DNA of 64,000 nucleotides, from positions 53,572-117,571 of the forward strand of contig NZ_PDUS01000014.1 of assembly GCF_002723455.1 (NCBI RefSeq), read 5' to 3'. This stretch comes from Pseudoalteromonas sp. 3D05 (lineage in GTDB: Bacteria; Pseudomonadota; Gammaproteobacteria; Enterobacterales; Alteromonadaceae). Below the pieces are notes generated by a model. It searched no databases and was not told where the DNA came from. It worked only from the letters and a program-made list of their open reading frames with translations. Made by a program: the position numbers and the translations under genes. Below are positions 9,430 through 18,406 of the stretch, piece by piece. Numbering within the stretch: the first letter of the stretch is position 1; each line of letters starts with the position of its first letter.

Positions 9430-10236
9430 ATTGCGATTCCTAAGTTATTGATTGTCATTTTGAGAACTACTTATTAATTAACAAAACCCATGCTTTTATT
9501 TAAATTCTGATAGATTCATTTTCAATGGCGGTTAAGCTTAAACACAACTTAATTTATGGCTGAATTTAGGCCGTTTATTTATCATTAAAAATATCTCTAC
9601 TTTGGTCTTTGATAAGTAAATAACAGCGCGTACTTTCACTTATTTGTTTAGTCAGAGTGGGCTCACCAGCTAAACTTTTTAGTGTAAATTTGCTATTACT
9701 TGGACCAGTAACCATCAATTATGTACCTTGAACCCAACAAGCACTTTATGTGTAACGACACCACACAATAAGTACGTAAATTTAACTACCTAGGAATATA
9801 GCAAAACATACAGAGTTTAATTTTAAACGCCGTGATTTATACCTAGATAGTACTTTTAGGGTACAAAAAACACATATTTCAAAGGCTATATCACAATAAT
9901 GGATGAATTATGGAGGGATAAAAAATAAACCAATTTAATCAACGTTAGATGTCAGAAACTAACAAAAATGTTTAAGTTTCATACAGATTAAACTTTTCCT
10001 TATTATAGGATTGTTGCCATCCAATTGAGCCACTCTAGTAAGAAAGTAAGGGCTAGCAAAGAGGTCACCGATAAAATTTTTAAAGAGAAACAGAGAAGTT
10101 GCGTGCTAGGAATAATAAAAAATAAGAGCTCAGGGTAAACCCACAACCAACAGTTCGGCGATAAAGCGCCTCCTAAAACTCATAACTTGCAAACTAGTGC
10201 GTGCCATACCTGATAGCTGACGGCTCATAGCTCAAA
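9430..10236. other. Long non-coding stretch
   Basis: About 800 bp, AT-rich, between the lipoprotein start and the terminator of the DUF4785-like gene. I find only short, unsupported open frames, no tRNA-like fold and no recognisable riboswitch. It probably contains the promoter of the HEAT/lipoprotein unit near 9430-9600. The rest is unexplained. Confidence 0.4.
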
Positions 10237-10270
10237 TGCGCGCCTGACCTTTTCGAATTTCAGGCGCGCA
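10237..10270 (-). terminator. Strong GC-rich hairpin downstream of the lipase/DUF4785 unit
   Basis: TGCGCGCCTGA (10237-10247) pairs perfectly with TCAGGCGCGCA (10260-10270) across a 12-base loop. On the minus strand only a short T-run (TTTGAG) follows, so termination may be weak or Rho-assisted. Confidence 0.65.
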
Positions 10271-10317
10271 CATTTACTTCAAGTTTATATAGCTTCAACC
10301 TGCTTTACTTTTTCCCT

Positions 10318-11400
10318 TTATTCTCCCGCAAACTTTAACATTCGCGTTTGATCGGTAAGCTCAATATCAACCAGCTTGAACGGGCCTTTGGCAGCTTTAG
10401 CTATCGCGAAAGGCATCGTGAAATTATCATTACTATCAATTTGTTTTGCTACTTCAACCGTTGCCAGTTTTATACGCTCACCTTTATCTCCTTTGCCAGT
10501 TAACGTAGCACGAATAGCGTAGCGACCTGAGTCAGTCACTTGCACAGGCACTTTAGCTTGGTACTTATTATTACCAAGCGCTGTTACTTTAGCTTTATCC
10601 ATACTGATGGTTTGTGAGCTGTGTACAAACGGCATTTTTATAGAACGTTTTACCGTTTGACCCTGTACTTTAGTATCTACACTTGCCTCAAGCTCATAGT
10701 AGCCACTTGCAGCACCTAAGGTTTCTAGGGGGTAATTAAATACGGCTTCACCATTTTCGTAACGTACATCAAGCTTTTCGCCATCAGGGCTTGAAAGTGT
10801 GAGCTTCACATCACTATCTTTAAACCGCTTTTTACCCATACTCAGCTGCATTGCGACACGTTGTTGCTGATTTTTTACTTTAAACTGCGATTTAGCATGC
10901 AAAGAATTGCTCGAACCTTTTTCAATCACATGCAGCAAGTAGGTGTCTTTGTCGTTAAGCGCTTGGCTTGTTCTTAACATTGCTTTGCCATTTACCTGAC
11001 CAAGCTTTAGCCCAACGCTGCCATCGCGAAACCCTGCATTTTTCATTTTCTCTTGTGCAACCATGGCTTGCATTGGCATTTGCCTAAAATTGTCATCACG
11101 CACCGACAGCTTATCAAGCTGTAAGCCATGGGGCTTAAATACTTCACCGCTATCAAAACGCGCTTTTGGCGCAATACGAATAAAGTTATCTGCTTGGTTT
11201 ACAAATACCGGCACGCCGCGCTTAAGCTCTTTGCCCGAAACCTTCTGCCAATACTCAACACTGTCTTTTTCAAGCGTTTGTAGCTGAGCGTTCGATGCTG
11301 GTTGAACTTGAGGAAACTGATAAACCGTTTGCTCATTCGCTTGGGCTGCTGTGCTTACAAGTACCATTACAGCTGCGAGTGTGGTTAATTTATTAATCAT
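10318..11400 (-). CDS. Secreted DUF4785-like protein
   Basis: A clear signal peptide (about 1-21, ending AQA) leads a 360-residue protein without membrane segments. The N-terminal third has a conserved-looking motif series (QTLEKDSVEYWQKVSGKELKRGVPVFV, IRIAPKA). The C-terminal two thirds read as two beta-sandwich, Ig-like domains (about 140-240 and 250-360). I place it, with moderate confidence, in the DUF4785 family, which has no known biochemical function. It starts 9 bp after the stop of the lipase-like gene, with AGGAG before its ATG, so the two are one operon. A helper or substrate-binding role for the hydrolase is conceivable but not shown. Confidence 0.7.
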   Translation of the reverse strand: MINKLTTLAAVMVLVSTAAQANEQTVYQFPQVQPASNAQLQTLEKDSVEYWQKVSGKELKRGVPVFVNQADNFIRIAPKARFDSGEVFKPHGLQLDKLSVRDDNFRQMPMQAMVAQEKMKNAGFRDGSVGLKLGQVNGKAMLRTSQALNDKDTYLLHVIEKGSSNSLHAKSQFKVKNQQQRVAMQLSMGKKRFKDSDVKLTLSSPDGEKLDVRYENGEAVFNYPLETLGAASGYYELEASVDTKVQGQTVKRSIKMPFVHSSQTISMDKAKVTALGNNKYQAKVPVQVTDSGRYAIRATLTGKGDKGERIKLATVEVAKQIDSNDNFTMPFAIAKAAKGPFKLVDIELTDQTRMLKFAGE

Positions 11401-11409
11401 AACGGGCTC

Positions 11410-12276
11410 CTAAATTCGATTTTTAAGCATGTTTGGCAAGCCAAAACAATTACGTCGACTTTGCTGATGACTCAAAGGTTCACCACCTTGGGTTCGTGAT
11501 TTATCAATAAACCACACTTCACCAGCTAACGACTGAGAACTGCAATTTAAAAAGCCATCTGAGCAGCTATCTAACCAGTTTTGCGTCACTTCAAGGCCTA
11601 CTTGATTTTGGTAACCGCCGCAATAGCTGTCGCTATCCCATACAGCTGACTCAACATCACTCCCCACCACAGCTTCGAATCGAGACGGTAAACTTGGACG
11701 ATTCGGTGTGCCATACAACCACTGCGCGTTATACGATGCCATCCAAGACACTTGTTGTTGCTTTACCGCATCGCTGCCATAACCCAATAACCAACCCAAG
11801 CTTTGCTCAAAAGAATTACCCGCAACAACCGCATCAGCCAAAGGTGTTCCACCACTTGAAGGAGCAAGCGCAATGGTGTGCGTGACTTTACTAATGATAT
11901 TTGGATAACGGCTATCAAACGTTGGGTTAGATAAAATCCAACGCACCACATTGCCGCCATTAGAATGAGTGATCAGGGTTAAATCAGTGATGTTTTTATT
12001 ATTGATAAATGTAGTGAGCTGCCCAGCTAAACAGCCAGACGCCGCATCTGCCCACATATACTGATCAAAGTCACAATTAATGACCGTGTAATTACTACTG
12101 TTTGGTAAACCTTGGCGAACTGTATTAACAAAGCTGCCCGTCCAATAATCATTGTATGCATCGGTTTGTTCGCCTGTACCATGAACAAATGCAACCCCTT
12201 CTTCGGCAAATGCGCCGTGGCTTAAGCCAGCTACGAGTGTTAGAGCAGGCATTAATAAGCATGTTTTTATTTTCAT
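11410..12276 (-). CDS. Secreted alpha/beta-hydrolase, lipase/esterase-like
   Basis: The 288-residue protein has a signal peptide (about 1-24, ending AFA). It then has an FVHGTG oxyanion-type loop near residue 30 and the nucleophile elbow THSNGG near residue 104, with Ser as the likely nucleophile. LAPSSGGTPLAD follows, a loop seen in secreted triacylglycerol lipases and related esterases. Six or more cysteines in the C-terminal half (YCGGY, DSCSDGFLNC) suggest disulfides, fitting periplasmic or extracellular location. The acid and His of the triad are not assigned with certainty; SHQQSRRNCFG near the C-terminus may hold the His. CAGGAATACAC precedes the ATG. First gene of a unit with the DUF4785-like gene. 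Confidence 0.8.
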   Translation of the reverse strand: MKIKTCLLMPALTLVAGLSHGAFAEEGVAFVHGTGEQTDAYNDYWTGSFVNTVRQGLPNSSNYTVINCDFDQYMWADAASGCLAGQLTTFINNKNITDLTLITHSNGGNVVRWILSNPTFDSRYPNIISKVTHTIALAPSSGGTPLADAVVAGNSFEQSLGWLLGYGSDAVKQQQVSWMASYNAQWLYGTPNRPSLPSRFEAVVGSDVESAVWDSDSYCGGYQNQVGLEVTQNWLDSCSDGFLNCSSQSLAGEVWFIDKSRTQGGEPLSHQQSRRNCFGLPNMLKNRI

Positions 12277-12524
12277 GTGTATTCCTGTTGATTATAGTTA
12301 TCAGGTTAGAGGTGTGACCTCCGATCAGAAAATAGACTACACAGGGTCAAACGCAAGTTTTAATTTACATTTATTTAACTTTTGTGCGTTTTTTAAGTAC
12401 AACTTATTAGATTTTTATATTAATCGGCATGGGTTAATGGTGAGCTTTAAAGTGCGCAGCAGTGATAAACTTAAAATTAGATGGCAAAGAATAGAGAAAC
12501 TCATTAGTGCTTCTTTCGCTTGTG

Positions 12525-13460
12525 TTACTTTTTAAGCCAAGACTTAACCTTACTCATGTGTGTGCGACTCACTGGCACACAGGTTTGGTTTGACATTTTC
12601 AATGCTCCTTCTCGGTTCTTTTTTTCTAATGAGTGAATATGGGCTGTATTAACCCAATAGCTTCTGTGAGTTTGTCCAACTGCAAGCTCTGGCGACAGTG
12701 AACTAATATCGTCTATGGCATCTTTGAGATTGTATAAAATTAAATGACTTCCAGACTCAAGCACAACATTTAAATAATGTAACTCAGCTTTTAGGTATAT
12801 AAGCTCTGAAATAGCGTTGATGTTTGCCAATTGCAAAAATTGTTGCGCACGGCCTTGAGTCTCTTCATTTGTTGAAAGTTCAACGGCATTGTTACTGACT
12901 GTCTCAGAGGTCAGTGGTTGTGTTAATGCCCCACCAGTGTCACCGTAGCTACCTTGCTGTGAACACACCCTCTCAGTTTGCTTGGTCTTGGAGGCCATAT
13001 TTGGCGTGTTTGGTTGTTGAATTTCAGGTACTTGTTTATGGGTGGACTCAATTTTAAATCCGAGGACCCAAGGCAAATTAATCGCAATCCATGATATCAG
13101 CGCGGGGGGAACCATATTTTGCCACTCTTCGATTAAAGCACCCACGCTGTAAGCTGTTTCTTGCTCTATATACACATCAAAAAGTAGTGAGATCGGCACA
13201 TAAAGTGTCGCCGCAATTAATGCGCTAACAATCAGCTTAACAAAGTTATTTTGTTTACTAAGCACACCTCTCATTAATGTATGTGTGGCGATAAAAAAAC
13301 CTAACGCTAAAAAAACCTGTCCTTGCCAAACAATAAAATTTAACCAAAAAGGCAGTATATTGTCGTCATCTGAGACGCTTAAAATACACGCTAAAACAAA
13401 GCCAACACACAGAAAATAGCGCCATGGGCTTATCGCACCAATCTGAAACTGCCCATTCAT
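12525..13460 (-). CDS. Membrane LytTR-family transcriptional regulator
   Basis: Several hydrophobic segments in the first 150 residues (YFLCVGFVLACIL, FIVWQGQVFLALGFFIATHTLM, LIVSALIAATLYVPISLLF) suggest about four membrane helices. A low-complexity linker follows, then a LytTR DNA-binding domain in the last 100 residues (ISELIYLKAELHYLNVVLESG, LAVGQTHRSYWVNTAHI, VPVSRTHMSKVKSWL). Such regulators bind direct repeats through a beta-fold, here from the membrane. It is divergent from the TonB-dependent receptor at 13565, 105 bp away, and is the natural candidate regulator. I choose the ATG at 13460; an in-frame TTG at 13484 would add 8 residues. Neither has a good Shine-Dalgarno. The start region is tandemly duplicated. 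Confidence 0.82.
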   Translation of the reverse strand: MNGQFQIGAISPWRYFLCVGFVLACILSVSDDDNILPFWLNFIVWQGQVFLALGFFIATHTLMRGVLSKQNNFVKLIVSALIAATLYVPISLLFDVYIEQETAYSVGALIEEWQNMVPPALISWIAINLPWVLGFKIESTHKQVPEIQQPNTPNMASKTKQTERVCSQQGSYGDTGGALTQPLTSETVSNNAVELSTNEETQGRAQQFLQLANINAISELIYLKAELHYLNVVLESGSHLILYNLKDAIDDISSLSPELAVGQTHRSYWVNTAHIHSLEKKNREGALKMSNQTCVPVSRTHMSKVKSWLKK

Positions 13461-13484
13461 ACAATAAACTGCCCATTCATACAA
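13446..13484 (-). repeat. 20-bp tandem duplication over the LytTR start codon
   Basis: A 19-base sequence at 13446-13464 recurs at 13466-13484 (period 20). Each copy contains an ATG followed by AAT GGG CAG TTT on the minus strand. The upstream copy yields a 7-codon ORF (MNGQFIV, 13480-13457) whose TGA overlaps the regulator's ATG as ATGA. Confidence 0.8.
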
Positions 13485-13564
13485 AAATCAATATGTTAAT
13501 TAAACCAGAAATCATTTAAGGCGTAAATTATTGTTATTAAATAACGCATACAAAGGACGCAAAA

Positions 13565-15616
13565 ATGACATTTACTAAATCATCAATCGCAGTATTAGTG
13601 AGCATAATATGTACACACGCTTGGGCTCAAACAGACAACAGTCAAAGCGAGATTGAAAGCATTACCGTGGTGGCTCCTCAACCAGACGGCATTAAAATTA
13701 GTTCGAACAAATTAGTAACGCTACCCGGTACGGGCAACGATCCACTCAAAGGTTTAGAAGCACTCCCTGGTGTTGTTTTAGCAACCCCGAATACTGGTGG
13801 CCCAGTAGCACAACCGGCTATTCGTGGCAGCTCCACTAACGACAACCTTTATCTAACAGATGGATTAGAGATGGGGTATATTTTTCACAACGATGGTTTG
13901 AGTATTTATAACCCACTGCTTATTGAAAGCTTTGAGTTAAAAACAGGCGCTTGGGCAAGCAACTATGCCAATGCAAATGGCGGGGTCATATTAACGCAAT
14001 TAAGAGATCCAAGCCCTGACACACCAACCAATGTAATTGATTTAAGCTTTTTTCGCAGTGGCTTTTTATATGAACAAGCGATTTCGCCAGATGCCGCGTT
14101 CTACGTTTCATTTAGAGAGAGTTTAGTGCACACCTACGTTGATAACTTTATCGAAGACGAGGACTTTTCATTTTCAGTGCCACCGCGTAACCGGGATTAC
14201 CAAGCAAAACTAATTTGGGATATAGATAACAATAATGTGTTACGTGCAACCGCCAGTGGCGCAAAAGATTACATTGAAATTGAATTTGATGCAGACGGCC
14301 GCGACATTGGTAAAAACCCTGATTTGGCTTCTGGCCAGCGATACCAAAGTTATTTTCATAGCCAAGCAATCAGTTGGCAATACACTGGTGACAACCTCGA
14401 GTCAATCAGCAGTGTCAATGTGTTAACACAAAACCAACAAGAGCGAGAAGGTGACATTTTTCGCTGGGATGCTGATATCACAAAAATAATTGTAAAATCA
14501 GATAACCAATATATTGCTGATTCATTCACCCTCGATTTTGGTATTCAACTCAAACAAAGTGATATTGATTACCTAAGCAGTGGTCGGTTATTGCCATGCA
14601 ACACAGAATTTGAAGTGTGCCCACCCAGCTATTTTAGCCCCACATTTTCGCAGCAAGGCTCACTTACGGTAAGAGATTATCATGCCTATGCATCACTTAT
14701 GGGGGACATTTCGCCTCGCTGGGATTACAACATTGGTTTGGCGTACCTCGCAACGGATAGCAATTCACAACGTTATTTAGAGCCTCGCGCACGTATAGGC
14801 TTTGATGTGACCGATAAGCATAAACTCAACATTAGCTACGGTGTACACCACGCACTGGTTGATGACTACCAATATTTGATTCCTCAATATGGCGAATCCA
14901 CACTTGAAGCCAGTGAATCGACTCATTACACGTTGAGCCTAGATTCAAACCTTGGTCAAGGACTCGGGTTAAAAACAGAACTATTTTACAAAGAGCTAGA
15001 TAACTTAATCGTTGCGAACCCTGATGCACAAAAGCGACGTTTAACACAGCATGTGGCTGGCGAGCCAACATTTGATGATGTCGCCAGTGGTGAATCGTAC
15101 GGTATAGAGCTGCTGCTAAATAAGCAGTTATCAGAGGATTGGTATGGCTGGGCAAGCATTGCCTACAGTAAAACAGAGCGCGACAACCCATTAACCAATC
15201 AGCAATTTAACTCTGAGTTTGATTTACCTTGGGTTGCAAACCTCGTGCTGGATTATAAATGGAACGAAAATTGGCAAATTGGCGCGAAATGGCGTTTTCA
15301 AAGCGGGCGACGTTATACACAAGTGCAATCAGCTACTCCCTATACTGAAATTAATAATCAACCACTCTTTTATATACCTCAATACGGCGAGTTTAATGCT
15401 GAGCAATGGGGGAACTATCACAGGCTTGATCTTCGCGCAGACTATCAAACCCAAGTATTTGGTCTCGAATCGACTATTTATATCGAAGTGCTTAACGTTT
15501 ACGGCTCAAAAACGGTGCAAGAACTTGAGTACAACATAGATTACAGTGATTTTGAAAAAGACTATCAATTTCCTGATATGCCGCTGCCTTCAATCGGGAT
15601 TACGTTAAACTTTTAA
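13565..15616 (+). CDS. TonB-dependent outer-membrane receptor
   Basis: The 683-residue protein has a signal peptide (about 1-21, ending AWA). A plug domain follows (about 40-150: LKGLEALPGV, QPAIRGSSTNDNLYLTDGLEMG, NPLLIESFELKTGAWASNYANANGGVI), then a 22-strand-type barrel ending SIGITLNF with the C-terminal Phe expected for BAM-dependent insertion. The substrate cannot be read from sequence; there is no carboxypeptidase-like N-terminal extension. AAAGGACGC precedes the ATG. The divergent LytTR gene is the likely regulator. A hairpin terminator follows 15 bp after the stop. Confidence 0.85.
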   Translation: MTFTKSSIAVLVSIICTHAWAQTDNSQSEIESITVVAPQPDGIKISSNKLVTLPGTGNDPLKGLEALPGVVLATPNTGGPVAQPAIRGSSTNDNLYLTDGLEMGYIFHNDGLSIYNPLLIESFELKTGAWASNYANANGGVILTQLRDPSPDTPTNVIDLSFFRSGFLYEQAISPDAAFYVSFRESLVHTYVDNFIEDEDFSFSVPPRNRDYQAKLIWDIDNNNVLRATASGAKDYIEIEFDADGRDIGKNPDLASGQRYQSYFHSQAISWQYTGDNLESISSVNVLTQNQQEREGDIFRWDADITKIIVKSDNQYIADSFTLDFGIQLKQSDIDYLSSGRLLPCNTEFEVCPPSYFSPTFSQQGSLTVRDYHAYASLMGDISPRWDYNIGLAYLATDSNSQRYLEPRARIGFDVTDKHKLNISYGVHHALVDDYQYLIPQYGESTLEASESTHYTLSLDSNLGQGLGLKTELFYKELDNLIVANPDAQKRRLTQHVAGEPTFDDVASGESYGIELLLNKQLSEDWYGWASIAYSKTERDNPLTNQQFNSEFDLPWVANLVLDYKWNENWQIGAKWRFQSGRRYTQVQSATPYTEINNQPLFYIPQYGEFNAEQWGNYHRLDLRADYQTQVFGLESTIYIEVLNVYGSKTVQELEYNIDYSDFEKDYQFPDMPLPSIGITLNF

Positions 15617-15630
15617 GCACATACAATGAA

Positions 15631-15653
15631 GGCCGGTTAGTAATAAACCGGCC
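15631..15653 (+). terminator. Terminator of the TonB-dependent receptor gene
   Basis: GGCCGGTT (15631-15638) pairs with AACCGGCC (15646-15653) across a 7-base loop, followed by CTTTC. The stem is strong and the T-tract modest. Confidence 0.75.
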
Positions 15654-16005
15654 CTTTCAAACATGAGGGTTCACTCAATCAAACAACCCCAAGAGCAACA
15701 TCATTGTGGTCATTTGAGATCTATAGGGTCTGAGATCTAATGGGTGCCCCCTTTGGTTGGACCCCTTTGGTTGCACCAATCAACGTCATTACTGGATGCA
15801 TAGTCATATTTAAATTGAGTTTAAAAAATAAGAGCACTTGGTTTTTGAATTAAAAGATCAAGCAAACACAGTTACCTGCTTGACCGGAACTTTCTAATGG
15901 GTGACCCCTATGATTTACTACATCAATAAATTTACTTAGTTGTCATACAACCCTCCCATGTGTATATTATTTAACCAATCCAATGATTATTTTCAAGGAA
16001 GACTA
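15654..16005. repeat. Intergenic region with short REP-like direct repeats
   Basis: CCCCTTTGGTTG occurs twice in tandem (15748-15759, 15762-15773). CTAATGGGTG followed by a C/A and CCCC occurs at 15737 and again at 15894. These resemble decayed repetitive extragenic units. Given the Y1 transposase 1.4 kb away they may belong to the same repeat ecology. The promoter and AAGGAAGACTA ribosome site of the following lipoprotein lie at the right end. Confidence 0.5.
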
Positions 16006-16953
16006 ATGAAAAATTTCTCGTTTGCAATCTTAGCTAGCTTAACCGTCACAGCTTGTTCATCTTTTGATATTTATGATAATAATGGAGAGTCTGTAAAAGG
16101 AATTCCATATTACGTAAAAAAAGGTGCAGTCAAACAAACAACTGCTTACTCAAGATCTTGGTTAGAAGTGACTATTGAGTATTCAAAAATAAAAGCCGAT
16201 GGAAAAGCACTTACAGGTAGTAAAAATAGTGCCAAATTCGATATAAAAATGGGAAGTTACGATTCAATAGAGTTACTAAGCGCTTTTGCTGAAGCACAAA
16301 AGCAAGTTGATAGTGGTTTCGCTACAGCATTCGGAATATTTAAGACAGAACTAGATAAAGGGTGTTCAACTTCAGCCATAAACTGTTCAATTTCGCCATC
16401 AGATAAGTCAGATGATCTTAGTTCTAAAACTCGAACACCTTTAAATGTTCATCAAGAATTTATTAGTAATAAGGCTGCTTATGAATCGATAGTTGATTAC
16501 AGCAAAGTATATTACTTCAACACTATTGTACCACCTTTCGGTACAACCACAGGTAGTGTTACATTAGCAGCTGATGGAACACTTACAACTGGAACTAGTA
16601 CTGTAGATACTACAAAATTAGCTGAAGTAATTCCATTAAACGAGATATTACTCAAGAAATTTAAGTTAGGGGATTATTTACCAGCCTTAACCAATACAAA
16701 TAAATCTAACACCAAACCAAAGTCACCAATTCCAACACCAATATTGACTATTTCAATCAGCAAAAAGAGCTATCAATACAACTTAACTAAACACTTACCC
16801 TATAATTCAGGCTTGAATCTTGTACCATTAGATTTCAATTCATCAAATATTTCAATTGCAGTAGTGACGAGTAATTCAAGCTCAAGTAAACCTGCTGAAA
16901 ACACTAATGCCATAAAGCTAAACGGAACAATCGAACTACCTAAACCAAAATAA
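16006..16953 (+). CDS. Orphan AT-rich lipoprotein
   Basis: The start is placed at the ATG at 16006, preceded by AAGGAAGACTA; a longer frame from 15940 lacks a ribosome site. The first residues form a type II signal peptide with lipobox LTVTAC (Cys about residue 16), so the product should be a lipoprotein. The 315-residue protein has no family I recognise: a hydrophilic, Ser/Lys-rich body, two internal Cys (CSTSAINC) and a Ser-rich tail. By eye it is more AT-rich and richer in AAA/AAT codons than flanking genes. Together with the surrounding repeats this suggests recent acquisition. Confidence 0.6.
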   Translation: MKNFSFAILASLTVTACSSFDIYDNNGESVKGIPYYVKKGAVKQTTAYSRSWLEVTIEYSKIKADGKALTGSKNSAKFDIKMGSYDSIELLSAFAEAQKQVDSGFATAFGIFKTELDKGCSTSAINCSISPSDKSDDLSSKTRTPLNVHQEFISNKAAYESIVDYSKVYYFNTIVPPFGTTTGSVTLAADGTLTTGTSTVDTTKLAEVIPLNEILLKKFKLGDYLPALTNTNKSNTKPKSPIPTPILTISISKKSYQYNLTKHLPYNSGLNLVPLDFNSSNISIAVVTSNSSSSKPAENTNAIKLNGTIELPKPK

Positions 16954-17301
16954 AGCCTTGCACCAGATATTCATTTAGCCAACACCGATTGCGAAGCTGC
17001 TTTTCAATCCCTTTGGCTTCAAAAGCAGCCAAAAATAAAGCCCGTTCCGACTTTATTGAAAACAACAAAAAGCCTCGCGAGTGTGAGGCTTTGGATTTAA
17101 TTGGTGACACTACTCTATTACAGAAAGACGTAAACTTCCGAACAGCTCATTACCTCGTAAAACATCAATACATTTATCCTGTTTTCGTAACAACTCCAGA
17201 AAACCTTCTTCCATTACTCTAATAGCAACAGTTCAACTCTGAGCTTTTCTTGAATTAAACCGTTATCAGGAATACATTCAGATTGACTATTTAAAAGGAA
17301 A
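16954..17301. other. Intergenic region between the orphan lipoprotein and the transposase unit
   Basis: About 350 bp. It contains one hairpin (17069-17092). A 77-codon frame at 16989-17222 has no ribosome site and unlikely composition, and I do not call it. TTGGTGACACTA at 17101-17112 resembles the GGGTGACCCCTA repeats near 15900. Confidence 0.4.
17069..17092. terminator. Hairpin, possible bidirectional terminator
   Basis: AAAGCCTC (17069-17076) pairs with GAGGCTTT (17085-17092). An A-run precedes it, giving a T-run on the minus strand. It could end transcription from either the lipoprotein or the transposase. Confidence 0.55.
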
Positions 17302-18347
17302 GGGTCAAATCTTGACTTCAGATATCAAACAATCTCGTAGCTTTTCCAATTGTAATTCAACCATATTATCTTCAATCATTAATACATTTAATCTACCGAC
17401 AGTTTTTGATATAGCCGAATAGTGTTTAACATTAAATATATCTGCTAACGCCTGCAAATTTAATCCCGTTAAATCTTGGCATAATTTAATAGCAAACCAA
17501 CGGGGTAAATTTTTCTCTTTTCGCCCCTTTTTAACAATTACTATATCATCTACCTCAACACCAAAGTATTGAGCTATGTAGGAGATTACATCATCTGCTG
17601 AGTACTTTTTAACAACAAGCTTACTTTCACTATTTGGTGATGCGATATGGTCTTTTATGTTTTCAATAAAGTCCTCACAGCCCAGAACCGACAATAACTT
17701 TTTAGCATTATAAAAAGCGCTTATTTCTTCACTGTTTTCAAACTCCACAAACTGCTTATAAGCTGCATATTTATGCTTTTTGCCTTGCAGCGAAAATATA
17801 AAATCTCGAACAAGCCATTTAGGCACCGCTACCCTTTTAATAAAAGCGGAATAGCTAGACCATTGATACTTAGCAAGGTCATCTACCATCGGGGTGCTCG
17901 TTTCAATTGGATTACGATGAATATACCGACTAACATGCAACAAGTAGTTATCAGCATCCACCAAAACCGCTTTATATCGCCCTCTAAACAGCGCACCGTC
18001 TGTGTTATGTGTTCGATTAAAGTATTGAGTATAAAGGCCATTAATATGCTTCATGCCTCGACCTAAATTAGCGTCGGGGGTTTTGATGAGTAGGTGGTAG
18101 TGATTGCTCATTAAACAATATGAATGCACTTCAATATTAAAGCGAAGGCTTGCTTGCTCAATGCAATATAAAAAATACTTAAAGTCGTCATCACTCAAAA
18201 AGGTATTTTCACGCCCTCTTCCACGATTCATCACATGATAAAACGCATTCTCATATTCTATTCGCAGCGGCCTAGACATAGTAATCTATTCAATAAGTAG
18301 TAAATTATAAATTTAGCCCACCAATGTCCGAAGTCAAGATTTGACCC
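17302..18347 (-). mobile_element. Y1-transposase unit bounded by 18-bp perfect inverted repeats
   Basis: GGGTCAAATCTTGACTTC at 17302-17319 is the exact reverse complement of 18330-18347. The two copies enclose one transposase gene; the left copy contains its last four codons and stop. No target-site duplication is evident. The layout matches a REP-associated tyrosine transposase with its cognate repeats, not a classic DDE insertion sequence. Confidence 0.7.
17305..18279 (-). CDS. REP-associated (Y1/HUH) tyrosine transposase with DnaA-domain-IV-like C-terminus
   Basis: Residues about 1-150 form a Y1 transposase domain: MSRPLRIEYENAFYHVMNRG at the N-terminus and the HUH motif in MSNHYHLLIKTP. 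GRGMKHINGLYTQYFNRTH follows, with the probable nucleophile Tyr, then ALFRGRYKAVLVDADNYLL and YIHRNPIE, all hallmarks of the TnpA-REP family, which nicks single-stranded repeat hairpins. After a linker, residues about 225-310 (SADDVISYIAQYFGVEVDDI, RWFAIKLCQDLTG, NLQALADIFNVKHYSAISKTVGRL) resemble the helix-turn-helix of DnaA domain IV, likely a DNA-binding module. Its stop lies inside the left 18-bp repeat. The gene is intact. Confidence 0.88.
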   Translation of the reverse strand: MSRPLRIEYENAFYHVMNRGRGRENTFLSDDDFKYFLYCIEQASLRFNIEVHSYCLMSNHYHLLIKTPDANLGRGMKHINGLYTQYFNRTHNTDGALFRGRYKAVLVDADNYLLHVSRYIHRNPIETSTPMVDDLAKYQWSSYSAFIKRVAVPKWLVRDFIFSLQGKKHKYAAYKQFVEFENSEEISAFYNAKKLLSVLGCEDFIENIKDHIASPNSESKLVVKKYSADDVISYIAQYFGVEVDDIVIVKKGRKEKNLPRWFAIKLCQDLTGLNLQALADIFNVKHYSAISKTVGRLNVLMIEDNMVELQLEKLRDCLISEVKI

Positions 18348-18406
18348 CTTTAGTTTTACACCAATGTCCGAATGCGGAGGGTCAGGTCTTGCGTCTTGCC
18401 AAGACC
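18319..18406. repeat. REP-like repeat cluster beside the transposase unit
   Basis: CACCAATGTCCGAA occurs at 18319-18332 and 18359-18372. A diverged relative of the terminal repeat, beginning GGGTCAGGTCTTG, lies at 18379-18391. Its GGTCTTG (18385-18391) can pair with CAAGACC (18400-18406) to form a REP-like hairpin. Confidence 0.6.

Noticed and set aside
12275..12535. 86-codon open frame between lipase and LytTR genes
   Set aside because: No ribosome site, overlaps both neighbouring genes, and composition is not protein-like.
16989..17222. 77-codon open frame after the orphan lipoprotein
   Set aside because: No ribosome site; it runs through a hairpin; composition is not protein-like.
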